From: Hydrogenobacter thermophilus TK-6
GTDB taxonomy: Bacteria > Aquificota > Aquificia > Aquificales > Aquificaceae
Assembly: GCF_000010785.1 (NCBI RefSeq)
Contig: NC_013799.1
Location: forward strand, 248,001 to 312,000
Reading direction: 5' to 3'
Length of the DNA stretch: 64,000 bases
Shown here one piece after another: positions 26,300 to 34,171 of this stretch; the stretch's first letter is position 1, and each line of letters opens with the position of its first letter. A program made the translations under genes and the position numbers. Below the pieces are notes generated by a model, which ran no database searches, was not told the origin of the DNA, and was given only the letters and a program-made list of their open reading frames with translations.

Positions 26300-28110
26300 G
26301 AAGGTATGTACTTATAGTTTTAACCCTTTTACTGCTTGCTTTTTTGTTTACAGGAGTAAAGCGCTTGCTCTCACAGCTTGCTCTTGAGAGGGATAAGAGC
26401 CTTCAGGTGCTTTTAGTCTACGACAAAGATACCTACCAGGTTAGAGCTTTTAGGAGCGTTCTTGAGGAGGAGGGGGTGCCCCACAGGTTGGTGCACATTA
26501 ACACCCTCATATCCACAGACCCAAAAACGCTCAGCAAAACCAAGCCCGCTCTCTTACTGCCAGACGGCAGTTTGCAGTACATACATCCGGACACTATGAG
26601 CTGGTTTAAAAAGTACCTGTCTACAGGTGGAAGCGTTTTTGTATCTTACGATGCTGGCACAAAAAACTACGCTGGAGCCTATCTGAAAGAAGCTCTCTTT
26701 ACAAACTTGCTGGGTGCAAATTATGCTTTGTACGACAAGCTCAGGGGAGAGGCTTACTCTAAGGGTTATTTGAAAATTACAGACAGAAGCTTAGAAATCA
26801 CCCCGGGTAAGGTGGACAGAGAAAAGAGGTTGATAACTGGATACATGTACGGCTCCTTAGAGTATCCTTATACCAAAGTTGAAATGAGGAACTCCGCAGG
26901 CAAGCTCCTGGCGGTTGTTCTGGACAGCAGGGAAAATAAGGAATACCCCGTTATGTTCTGGGAAAGATACGAGAAGGGTTATATCTTTTACTCTGCTGTG
27001 CCTCTTGGGCATTTAAAAGCTTATTCTGACGACCTTGTTCTGAGAGCAACCCTCAGGTACTTTCTTTTTAAGCTTTTAAAACTTCCGCACCTTGTCAACA
27101 CGCCTAAGGGTAAGGGCGGTCTTGTGGTAAACTGGCACATAGATGCCAGTATAGACTGGAAGTCCATACCCATGATGCTGAAAGAGGGTTATTTAAGGAA
27201 GGGCATTGAGTATAGCTCACACATAACCGCTGGACCTTTTAGAGACCAACCTGGTGATGGGCTTGGTTTTGACGCCTGCGAAAAGGGTAGAGAGTATGTC
27301 AAGATGCTAATCCCTTACGGTGTTATTGGTTCGCACGGTGGATGGGCTCACAACTGGTTTTCTGAGAATGTGCTAAAAGGTAAGTTTAAAGAGAAGGAGA
27401 TATATGAGTACATAAAGAAGAATAATGACTGTCTGGCATCAATAACGGGTTATAAGATAAGAGAGTACTCCGCTCCCAACGGTGTACATCCACAGCCACA
27501 GACTACAGAAGTTCTAGAAAAGCTAGGAATGGTAGCCTATTACTACACAGGAGACAGTGGTTCTTCACCCAACAGGACTTTTATAAACGGTAAGATGGTA
27601 TCAGCAAAAGTTATAGCCTTTCCCATCACACCCTTTGAGAAAGCTGCCTCCCTGCACGAAATGAAAAAGCAGGGTGTTAGCGAGGAGGATGTTGCCATGT
27701 TCCTTACGAGGCTGGCAGAGTATGTGGAAAAAACCAGACAGGTGAGGCTCTTTTACTCTCATCCCTACGACATCCCGCTCTATCCAAACGCTATACTAAA
27801 GTTTTTAGACCTGGTGGAGGAGAAAGAGAGGAGCAAGAAAATTGAAGTGCATTCCATGAGCTACTTTGCGGAATTCCTTTTAAGATTTTTAAAAACAGAT
27901 TATAGTTTTAGGAAAGAGGGTGATGTACTAAAGGTAAAACTCAAAAATCCAGAAGGATTAAAAGACATATCCATTGCTATACCCCGTTATTACGGAAAGG
28001 TTTTGAGTTTTCCAAAAGAAGCTGTCTTTATTTCTCAGGACGAGAACTATTACTACTTTTACCTTGCGGATAACCCTAAAGAACTTGACTTCTCTTTCAA
28101 ATTTCATTAA
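26296..28110 (+). CDS. membrane-anchored polysaccharide deacetylase-like protein
   Basis: A 604-residue protein with one N-terminal membrane helix. Its N-terminal domain (about 35-260) looks like a ThuA/amidotransferase-like Rossmann fold (QVLLVYDKDTYQVRAF). A NodB-like region contains VNWHIDAS, GSHGGWAHNW, YSAPNGVHPQPQT and FYSHPYDIPL, offering candidate metal-binding Asp and His residues. A partial de-acetylation role like PgaB or PelA is plausible. ATGA overlap with the bactofilin-like gene supports a common operon. Confidence 0.75.
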   Translation: MRRYVLIVLTLLLLAFLFTGVKRLLSQLALERDKSLQVLLVYDKDTYQVRAFRSVLEEEGVPHRLVHINTLISTDPKTLSKTKPALLLPDGSLQYIHPDTMSWFKKYLSTGGSVFVSYDAGTKNYAGAYLKEALFTNLLGANYALYDKLRGEAYSKGYLKITDRSLEITPGKVDREKRLITGYMYGSLEYPYTKVEMRNSAGKLLAVVLDSRENKEYPVMFWERYEKGYIFYSAVPLGHLKAYSDDLVLRATLRYFLFKLLKLPHLVNTPKGKGGLVVNWHIDASIDWKSIPMMLKEGYLRKGIEYSSHITAGPFRDQPGDGLGFDACEKGREYVKMLIPYGVIGSHGGWAHNWFSENVLKGKFKEKEIYEYIKKNNDCLASITGYKIREYSAPNGVHPQPQTTEVLEKLGMVAYYYTGDSGSSPNRTFINGKMVSAKVIAFPITPFEKAASLHEMKKQGVSEEDVAMFLTRLAEYVEKTRQVRLFYSHPYDIPLYPNAILKFLDLVEEKERSKKIEVHSMSYFAEFLLRFLKTDYSFRKEGDVLKVKLKNPEGLKDISIAIPRYYGKVLSFPKEAVFISQDENYYYFYLADNPKELDFSFKFH

Positions 28111-28119
28111 TATGAGGTT

Positions 28120-28920
28120 ATGAAGCTTCTCCTAATAACTTTGCTTTTTATAAAACTTTCCTTTTCACACCCTGTCCTTGACATCATCAACAACCCCTAC
28201 GCAGTACCTTACTTTTTAAACCTCGCCTCTATTGACCTCATTTCCGACCCATCTAACATCACAAAGGTCAAGAGTTACATGCAGTGGTATTTAAACCACC
28301 TTAATTATCCTGACAGATATGGCTTGACAGGAACTATTTATGATTACTACATAACAGAAGATTCAGAAGTTCCTCTATACACATACGATTCTGCAGATGC
28401 TTATTCTGCCACTTTCCTTTTCCTTACCTACCTTTACGCAGAAAGAACTAATGACTACCACTTCATAAGAGAAAAATTGCAAAAGTTAAAAGACATGGCT
28501 TATGTGATAGCTTATCTGCAAGATACCGATGGACTCGTAAAAGCTCTACCTTACATAAACCTCAAATATCTTGTGGATAATATAGAAGATGTCTGTGGAC
28601 TTAGGGCTTTTTCATTACTGCTTTGGAAGCTAAGCGATCCCGATTGGCATTATTACTTTGTACTTTCTCATAATGTAGAAAAAGCTGTGATGAAAAATTT
28701 AATATGGCACGGACAGATAGCATGGGCTAAACTTGACAATGAGCTCTTTATTGCAGGCAATTCCGCAGTGTATCCAGACCTTTATGCCAAGGCGGTTTTT
28801 TACAGCTTTGTGGGGAAGCCTGTTCCTGATGAGTGGGTAAGCAGGTTCGACTATTTTCAGAGAATGGTAATAAGGATGGTAAAGATGTGCCGGAGGCTGG
28901 CATCAAACCCCCATCCTTAG
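28120..28920 (+). CDS. secreted alpha/alpha-barrel protein (glycosidase-like)
   Basis: A 266-residue protein with an N-terminal signal peptide (MKLLLITLLFIKLSFS, then HPV) and helical repeats rich in Tyr and Trp (MQWYLNHLNYPDRYGLTGTIYDYY, YSATFLFLTYLYAE, AYLQDTDGLVKA). These recall six-hairpin glycosidases, with the acid DSADAY as a possible active-site element. A Shine-Dalgarno GAGGTT precedes ATG 28120. It ends the exopolysaccharide cluster and may trim the polymer in the periplasm. The family assignment is tentative. Confidence 0.6.
   Translation: MKLLLITLLFIKLSFSHPVLDIINNPYAVPYFLNLASIDLISDPSNITKVKSYMQWYLNHLNYPDRYGLTGTIYDYYITEDSEVPLYTYDSADAYSATFLFLTYLYAERTNDYHFIREKLQKLKDMAYVIAYLQDTDGLVKALPYINLKYLVDNIEDVCGLRAFSLLLWKLSDPDWHYYFVLSHNVEKAVMKNLIWHGQIAWAKLDNELFIAGNSAVYPDLYAKAVFYSFVGKPVPDEWVSRFDYFQRMVIRMVKMCRRLASNPHP
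28872..28918 (+). promoter_or_regulatory. long imperfect hairpin at the end of the exopolysaccharide operon
   Basis: AAGGATGG (28872-28879) pairs with CCATCCTT (28911-28918), and GAT/TGCC (from 28884) pairs with GGCATC (28899-28904). There is no T-run, so it is not a classical terminator. It could protect the 3' end of the mRNA or be processed. Confidence 0.45.
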
Positions 28921-28931
28921 GAATTGTATAC

Positions 28932-28937
28932 TATACT
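28932..28937 (+). promoter_or_regulatory. -10 of pdxJ (leaderless)
   Basis: TATACT, exactly 7 bp before ATG 28945, with no Shine-Dalgarno. An overlapping TATACT at 28927-28932 is an alternative. Confidence 0.5.
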
Positions 28938-28944
28938 AACCTAT

Positions 28945-29673
28945 ATGAGGTTGGGTGTAAACATAGACCATGTGGCAACCCTCAGGCAGGCAAGGAAAAC
29001 CTTTGAACCGAGTCCTGTGTTTGCGGCGCTCATAGCACAGCAGGCTGGTGCTGACCAGATTACACTCCACCTTAGAGAGGACAGAAGGCACATACAGGAC
29101 AGAGACTTGGAGCTTATCAAAGAGCTGGTAAACCTTCCAGTAAACCTTGAAATGGCACCCACCCAAGAGATGAGGGAGATAGCTCTGAGAGTAAAGCCAA
29201 GCAGGATCACTTTAGTTCCAGAAAGGAGGCAAGAGATAACCACAGAAGGTGGTTTGAATGTCCCTGAGATGATGGACTTTTTGAGGTCTTACCTTAAACC
29301 TTTTAAGGAAAAAAAGATAGAAGTATCGCTCTTCATCGAGCCTAATGTAGACCACGTGCGTGCATCAAAAGATGTTGGTGCGGATGCTGTGGAGTTGCAT
29401 ACGGGGAGATATGCAAACCTCTGGAAGGAGGGGAATAAACTTTTGATAAAAGAGGAGATAGAGAGGATCAAAAGGGCAGGTATGGAGGCAAAAAGTCTTG
29501 GGCTTAAGGTTTACGCAGGACACGGTCTTACATATCAGAATGTTGGTGAGTTTGTGACAGAGCTTAAAGGTGTTGTGGAAGAGCTAAATGTGGGGCATTC
29601 TATAATATCCAACGCCGTCATCTTTGGTCTTGAAAGAGCTGTAAAGGAATTTTTGCACTTGATAAGGGGTTAA
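28945..29673 (+). CDS. pdxJ: pyridoxine 5'-phosphate synthase
   Basis: The 242-residue TIM-barrel protein starts with the invariant LGVNIDHVATLRQAR and has ITLHLREDRRHI, LVPERRQEITTEGG and the phosphate-binding GHSIISNAVIFGL. It condenses 1-deoxyxylulose-5-phosphate and 3-amino-2-oxopropyl phosphate to form vitamin B6. ATG 28945 fits the family N-terminus; an upstream TTG would include the promoter. Confidence 0.97.
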   Translation: MRLGVNIDHVATLRQARKTFEPSPVFAALIAQQAGADQITLHLREDRRHIQDRDLELIKELVNLPVNLEMAPTQEMREIALRVKPSRITLVPERRQEITTEGGLNVPEMMDFLRSYLKPFKEKKIEVSLFIEPNVDHVRASKDVGADAVELHTGRYANLWKEGNKLLIKEEIERIKRAGMEAKSLGLKVYAGHGLTYQNVGEFVTELKGVVEELNVGHSIISNAVIFGLERAVKEFLHLIRG

Positions 29674-29694
29674 AGGTGTGTTAGATTTAAAAAC

Positions 29695-29958
29695 ATGGCG
29701 CAAAAGGAAGAGTTAAAGCCAGAAAGTTTGGAGCAGGAAGTGGAGGAACTAAGAAAGAGCGTCTTTAAGCTCCTTGAGCTTTTCTTACCCCCAAAAGATG
29801 TAAGAAAGGAGATTATGAAAAATCTATATACAGCGGAGCTTTCTCTGCTTAAAGTGTTTAAGACTCTCTTAGATTATAAAGTTTCGCAGATAGAGAGGAA
29901 GATAGAGGAAAAAGAGGAAAAGAAGAGAGAGAGGGTGAAAAAAGTAGAGGTGGAGTAA
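29695..29958 (+). CDS. small charged coiled-coil protein
   Basis: An 87-residue protein, very rich in Glu and Lys, with heptad-like hydrophobic spacing (VEELRKSVFKLLELFLPP, SLLKVFKTLLDYKVSQIE). No known domain is recognised. It lies 21 bp after pdxJ and its stop codon abuts the malQ stop on the other strand. Composition and position make it a probable real gene of unknown role. Confidence 0.55.
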   Translation: MAQKEELKPESLEQEVEELRKSVFKLLELFLPPKDVRKEIMKNLYTAELSLLKVFKTLLDYKVSQIERKIEEKEEKKRERVKKVEVE

Positions 29959-31389
29959 TTACCTTCCATAGGTGGTGCAAAGCTCTCTTAGTCTCTGCGC
30001 TACCTTTTCATCGGGTATGCTTTTTAGTTTCCACTCCCAATTGCCTTCTTTCTTTCCCGGTGTGTTCATTCTTGCCTCTTTACCAAGATTGAGAATATCC
30101 TGCATAGGAATCACGCAAGCTTTAGCCACGGACATGTAAGCAAGCCTTATAAGAACATCACTTACCTGCTCTTCATCAACTGCTCTTCCCAGGTATCTAA
30201 AGAGTCTCTCCTTTGAAGCACTGCTTAGCTCCTCCAAAAACCAGGACCTTATGGGTGCATTGTCGTGAGTGCCTGTGTAAACGAAGGAATTTTTCTGGTG
30301 ATTGTGAGGCATAAAGGGATGGTTATCCTCCTCAAAAGCAAAGGCAAGCACCTTCATACCCGGAAAACCAAAGCTGTCCCTGATTCTTTCCACATCTGGC
30401 GTTATAAGCCCAAGGTCCTCTGCAACAAAAGGAAAGTCAGGAAACTCTCTCTTTAGCTTTGCGAAAAACTCTTCCGCAGGAGCATTCACCCACCTGCCTA
30501 CTATAGCCGTTTTTTCAGAAGCTGGCACCTCGTAGTAAGCCACAAAACCCCTGAAGTGGTCAAGTCTTAAAAGGTCAAAGAGCTTTAGGTTATGCCTAAT
30601 CCTCTCTATCCACCAATGAAACCCTGTTTCCTTCAGCCTGTCCCAGTTATAAACAGGATTTCCCCAGAGCTGACCTGTGGGACTAAAGTAATCGGGTGGA
30701 ACGCCTGCCACCACATATGGCATATTGTTTTCATCAAGCTTGAAAAGGTCCCTGTGAGACCACACATCACTGCTGTCAAAGGCAGGATAGATGGGAAGGT
30801 CTCCCATTATCCTTATCTCTTTAGAATTGGCGTAAGCTTTAAGAGTTTTCCACTGTTTGAAAAACAAAAACTGAAAAAACTTTTCTTTCTTTATCTGAAG
30901 TTCAAGCTCTTTTACACTCTCACTTTCCCACTCTCTCCAAGGTTTTTTAAACCTGTCTCTGAGAACCTTAAACCTGCAGTAATCCTCAAGCCAGTAGCCG
31001 TTTTCTTCTTCAAAAGACAGATACTCAGGCGTTTGACTAAAATTACTAAAAGCCTTCTCCAGAAGCTCCATCTTTATCCTTGATGCCCTCTCATAATCCA
31101 CCCTATCACTTTGGAACTTAGCTCTCTGAATATCCTTATCTGAGAGAAGCCCTTCTTTGCAAAGAAGTTCAAGACTTATAAGCAATGGGTTGCCTGCAAA
31201 TAGAGATATGCTAAAGTAGGGAGAGTTTCCAAACTCCATGCAGGTGGGGTTCAGAGGAAGTATCTGCCAAAGCTTCTGTCCCGAAGCTTCCAAAAAATCC
31301 ACAAACTCATAAGCGGTAGGACCAAGGTCTCCGACCCCAAAGGATGAGGGAAGAGAAGTTATATGCAAAAGTATACCTGCCAACCTCAC
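29959..31389 (-). CDS. malQ: 4-alpha-glucanotransferase (amylomaltase)
   Basis: The 476-residue GH77 enzyme has the N-terminal GILLHITSLPSSFGVGDLG and WQILPLNPT, the nucleophile region LLRLDHFRG, VAEDLG with the acid/base Glu and TGTHDN. It transfers alpha-1,4-glucan chains. The start is GTG 31389; TAAAAT (31396-31401) lies 6 bp before it, suggesting a leaderless message. It is divergent from the lipoprotein gene. Confidence 0.96.
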   Translation of the reverse strand: MRLAGILLHITSLPSSFGVGDLGPTAYEFVDFLEASGQKLWQILPLNPTCMEFGNSPYFSISLFAGNPLLISLELLCKEGLLSDKDIQRAKFQSDRVDYERASRIKMELLEKAFSNFSQTPEYLSFEEENGYWLEDYCRFKVLRDRFKKPWREWESESVKELELQIKKEKFFQFLFFKQWKTLKAYANSKEIRIMGDLPIYPAFDSSDVWSHRDLFKLDENNMPYVVAGVPPDYFSPTGQLWGNPVYNWDRLKETGFHWWIERIRHNLKLFDLLRLDHFRGFVAYYEVPASEKTAIVGRWVNAPAEEFFAKLKREFPDFPFVAEDLGLITPDVERIRDSFGFPGMKVLAFAFEEDNHPFMPHNHQKNSFVYTGTHDNAPIRSWFLEELSSASKERLFRYLGRAVDEEQVSDVLIRLAYMSVAKACVIPMQDILNLGKEARMNTPGKKEGNWEWKLKSIPDEKVAQRLRELCTTYGR

Positions 31390-31401
31390 AGTATAATTTT
31401 A
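31390..31401. promoter_or_regulatory. divergent overlapping promoters of malQ and the lipoprotein gene
   Basis: On the plus strand TATAAT (31392-31397) lies 7 bp before ATG 31405. On the minus strand TAAAAT (31396-31401) lies 6 bp before GTG 31389. The two -10 elements overlap, so polymerase can occupy only one at a time. Confidence 0.6.
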
Positions 31402-31404
31402 TCC

Positions 31405-31824
31405 ATGAAAAAAGTCTTGGCGTTTTTAACTCTGTTTATCTTCTCCTGCCAGCCTGTGCCAAAGAATGTACCCATAGAAAAGTACAGAAATCAGTTTATA
31501 AAAGGTGTCGTTGATGTATCTGCGGAGCTTAAAAGTAAGATACCCAATGGGGATCACTTTTTGATAATATCCGTAAGAGACCTTGAAAACCCCATGCCTG
31601 TTGCCGTTTTGAGGGTAAAAAATCCTAAGTTTCCATACAACTTTAAGATCACTGGCAAAAATAAAATTGATAACAGCAGGATAATGGAAGGAGATGTTAT
31701 TCTTACCGCAAGGGTGAGCAGATCTCCAATGGCGGAAGCGCAGAAGGGAGACCTTTTGGGTAGCCTGCAGACCAAAGTGGGAACTCAAAATAACAACATA
31801 CTCATCAATGCGGAGGTAAAGTGA
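31405..31824 (+). CDS. lipoprotein with CcmI-like C-terminal domain
   Basis: A protein of about 139 residues with a lipoprotein signal (MKKVLAFLTLFIFSCQPV, lipidated Cys15). The rest resembles the C-terminal periplasmic domain of cytochrome c biogenesis protein CcmI: FLIISVRDLENPMPVAVLRVKNPKFPYNFKI, then VILTARVSRSPMAEAQKGDLLGS. A haem-delivery or apocytochrome chaperone role is possible; this genome also has ResB. ATG 31405 is preferred over one 42 bp upstream because the promoter lies between them. Confidence 0.75.
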   Translation: MKKVLAFLTLFIFSCQPVPKNVPIEKYRNQFIKGVVDVSAELKSKIPNGDHFLIISVRDLENPMPVAVLRVKNPKFPYNFKITGKNKIDNSRIMEGDVILTARVSRSPMAEAQKGDLLGSLQTKVGTQNNNILINAEVK

Positions 31825-32282
31825 TGATAAGGAAGATGCTTGAGCTGGGGCAGGCAATAGCTTTCCTGCCTGCCATCAGCCTTTTTTTGGGAGCTACCTT
31901 TCTGGCACTTTACGGCGTTTACATACTTTTAGAAACTATATATAGTGTGGTTTTCAAGCCAGAAGTGAGGGATCCTGCCGTGCTTTCTACCAAGTTTATA
32001 TCCGTTATGGACATCCACCTTTTATCCATCGTCCTGTACATATTTTCTGTTGGTCTTTATGAGCTTTTTGTGGGGAAACTAAATGTACCTGATTGGCTCA
32101 GGATTACCAACATAGACCAGCTTAAGGCAAAGCTGGCAAGCGTTATCGTGCTTATACTGGCTATAACTTTTACCAAAAAGGTTGTTGAATGGAAGGACCC
32201 CTTAGACACCTTTCTATTTGCGCTTGCCATTACAGCTATTGTAGCGGTATTGATCTTCTACTACAAGGTGAAGGAAGAGTAA
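31824..32282 (+). CDS. UPF0114 (YqhA-like) membrane protein
   Basis: A 152-residue protein with four hydrophobic segments and the UPF0114 pattern (VMDIHLLSIVLYIFSVGLYELFV, ITFTKKVVEW). GGAGG lies 8 bp before ATG 31824; the start overlaps the upstream stop (GTGATG). Biochemical function unknown; some homologues are linked to ion transport. Confidence 0.85.
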   Translation: MIRKMLELGQAIAFLPAISLFLGATFLALYGVYILLETIYSVVFKPEVRDPAVLSTKFISVMDIHLLSIVLYIFSVGLYELFVGKLNVPDWLRITNIDQLKAKLASVIVLILAITFTKKVVEWKDPLDTFLFALAITAIVAVLIFYYKVKEE

Positions 32283-32327
32283 AAACTTATGAGATCCTTC
32301 AGTGCACAATTGTAAAAGGGTACTAAA

Positions 32328-33284
32328 ATGAATACCATGAAAAACATAGACCTGGACACGAGACTCCTTGAGCTTTTCTGTTGCGTTTACGAAAAAGGAA
32401 GCATATCCAAAAGCTCTAACTGTTTGCATCTGTCTCAATCCACCATTAGCTTTCACATAAACCAGCTTGAGAAGTCCATAGGTTTAAAGCTTTTCTACAG
32501 AAAAGGCAGAACGCTGATCCCCACCAGCAACGCTCACATTCTATACCCTTACGCTAAGAAGATACTTGAGATAAAAATATTGGCTCTGGAAGAGATCAAG
32601 TTAATATCTGGGTCTTACAAGGGTCACATAAGGATAGGTGCGAGTTCCATACCCGGAACTTACCTCCTTCCTGACATAGTGAGCAACTACCTTAACAAAA
32701 ACCCCAACAGCAGTATAGAGATAATTGTGGAAGACTCTATGAAGGTGGTGAATATGGTGGAGGATGGCAAAGTAGATGTGGGCTTTATAGGGTTCAGATG
32801 TGTAAATCCTGACTTTGAAGTTATCCAGATGTGGGAAGACACTATACACTTTGTGGGTAGCAAGAACATTCAGAGAAACTTATCACTGACGGACCTGGTA
32901 AAGTATCCCTTTATACTCAGGGAAGAATCCTCAGGCACGAGAAAGTTCGTGGAAAACCTTCTAAGGGCAAAGGGAATAGAATTGAGGGATCTCAATGTTA
33001 TAGCGGTTGTTGATAAAAACGACATCATAATATCACTGCTCAAAAAGGTCCAGGCTGTTTCCTTCATCTCTTCGTACGCCATAAGGGGTAAGAAGGATAT
33101 TAATGTACTCAAGATAAAAGATCTGGAACCTATAAAGAGGAGCTTTTATCTCATATACGATAGGGAAAGACCTCAGAGTCCTGCAGTGAGGCTATTTCTG
33201 GATATGACTTTAAAAGCGTGCCCTGGGGGACTTGAACCCCCGACCTTGGGCTTCGGAAACCCACGCTCTATCCACCTGAGCTAA
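32328..33284 (+). CDS. LysR-family transcriptional regulator
   Basis: A 318-residue protein with an N-terminal winged HTH (ISKSSNCLHLSQSTISFHIN, then LEKSIGLKLFYRKGRTLIPT) and a periplasmic-binding-like effector domain (IRIGASSIPGTYLLPDIVSNYL, VDVGFIG, REESSGTRKFVENLL). It resembles CysB/CbbR-type regulators. The last 22 or so codons are the antisense of tRNA-Arg, and the stop codon lies within that tRNA gene. Target genes are unknown. Confidence 0.88.
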   Translation: MNTMKNIDLDTRLLELFCCVYEKGSISKSSNCLHLSQSTISFHINQLEKSIGLKLFYRKGRTLIPTSNAHILYPYAKKILEIKILALEEIKLISGSYKGHIRIGASSIPGTYLLPDIVSNYLNKNPNSSIEIIVEDSMKVVNMVEDGKVDVGFIGFRCVNPDFEVIQMWEDTIHFVGSKNIQRNLSLTDLVKYPFILREESSGTRKFVENLLRAKGIELRDLNVIAVVDKNDIIISLLKKVQAVSFISSYAIRGKKDINVLKIKDLEPIKRSFYLIYDRERPQSPAVRLFLDMTLKACPGGLEPPTLGFGNPRSIHLS

Positions 33285-33290
33285 GGGCAC
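33217..33290 (-). tRNA. tRNA-Arg (anticodon CCG)
   Basis: On the minus strand: acceptor GTGCCCT/AGGGCAC, D arm GCTC/GAGC, anticodon stem TGGGT/GCCCA with loop TTCCGAA (anticodon CCG), T arm GGGGG-TTCAAGT-CCCCC and discriminator G. No CCA is encoded, in contrast to tRNA-Val. The gene is overlapped by the 3' ends of both flanking protein genes. Confidence 0.95.
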
Positions 33291-33555
33291 TCAAAATGTT
33301 CTCCTTATAATAATCCACCACAACCCGCCTTATACTCTCAAGAAGATCCTTTGACTTTATATCTATTATGACATAGCTCCTACCGTCCTTTTGCACCTCC
33401 GGAAGCTGTATAAAGTATCCGCCGTGCCTACTCTCAAAGAGCTTTATGTTTCTTATGATTATAATATTCTCCAGCTCTACATCTGCATAGCCCAAGAGCC
33501 GGGGTTTTTTCAAAGATGTTTCAAAAGGGTAAAACCTCAGGAGTTTTACCTTCAT
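33268..33555 (-). CDS. SpoVG-like protein
   Basis: The 95-residue protein resembles SpoVG family members: an N-terminal strand (KVKLLRFYPF), DVELENIIIIRNIKLFESRHGGYFIQLPE and a C-terminal helix (ESIRRVVVDYYKENIL). SpoVG proteins bind nucleic acid and act as regulators. The last five or six residues are encoded by the 5' part of tRNA-Arg on the same strand. The start overlaps the def stop by 4 bp, so it is transcribed with def. Confidence 0.6.
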   Translation of the reverse strand: MKVKLLRFYPFETSLKKPRLLGYADVELENIIIIRNIKLFESRHGGYFIQLPEVQKDGRSYVIIDIKSKDLLESIRRVVVDYYKENILSALSSGG

Positions 33556-34061
33556 ACTTTCTCTTTTTGGAGCTTGGCATACTTATCAAGAGCAAGACGT
33601 CTCTTTATACCGTTCACCCTGTCTATAAAAGTGATGCCCATAAGGTGGTCCATCTCATGCTGAAAGACTATGGCAGGAAAACCCTCCAGCAGGTATAACT
33701 TTTCCTCCCCGTTTATATCAAGCGCTTTGACTTTCACCTTGCTGTACCTGCTTACCTCAACTGAGAGACCTGGAAAGGATAAACAACCCTCTTTGTATTT
33801 TACCTCTCCTTCCGCCTCCAAAAGCTCAGGATTTATCATAACTGCCTTTAGTAGTGGACTGTCTTCCTTCTTTGAGGTGTCAATAACCATTATGCTCAAG
33901 CTAATGCCTATCTGATTTGCCGCAAGACCAACACCTTCTGCGTGATACATAGTCTCAAACATGTCCCCTACAATACTTTGCACATCTTTGTCTATCACAT
34001 CCACCTTCTGGGTTGGCATCTTCAACACAGGATGAGGAAACTTAATTATTTCCCTTACCAT
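33552..34061 (-). CDS. def: peptide deformylase
   Basis: The 169-residue metalloenzyme has all three motifs: GVGLAANQIG, EGCLSFPG (metal Cys) and QHEMDHLMG (metal His residues and catalytic Glu). It removes the N-formyl group from nascent proteins. It overlaps a predicted 39-codon upstream reading frame and forms an operon with the SpoVG-like gene. Confidence 0.96.
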   Translation of the reverse strand: MVREIIKFPHPVLKMPTQKVDVIDKDVQSIVGDMFETMYHAEGVGLAANQIGISLSIMVIDTSKKEDSPLLKAVMINPELLEAEGEVKYKEGCLSFPGLSVEVSRYSKVKVKALDINGEEKLYLLEGFPAIVFQHEMDHLMGITFIDRVNGIKRRLALDKYAKLQKEKV

Positions 34062-34161
34062 AGTTAATAATAGATATGCCTTTCCTCTGAGCTTTCAAGT
34101 ATGGAGGAAGGTGTTTAAAAAAATCCTCAAGCCATTGTCTATCCTTACCAAACAAGCTCAT
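34042..34161 (-). CDS. possible 39-residue protein upstream of def
   Basis: On the minus strand ATG 34161 has a GGAG Shine-Dalgarno 4 bp upstream. It opens a 39-codon frame (MSLFGKDRQWLEDFFKHLPP and so on) ending at 34042-34044, inside the def start region (20-bp overlap). def itself lacks a good Shine-Dalgarno, so coupling would make sense. The sequence looks amphipathic and protein-like. Homology could not be tested. Confidence 0.45.
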   Translation of the reverse strand: MSLFGKDRQWLEDFFKHLPPYLKAQRKGISIINYGKGNN

Positions 34162-34171
34162 AATACTCCAA

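Noticed and set aside
28884-28915. Possible tRNA fragment (TGCCGGAGGCTGG and CAAACCCCC)
   Set aside because: The T-arm pairing and TTCGA loop are not present; the sequence is better explained as part of the hairpin at 28872-28918.
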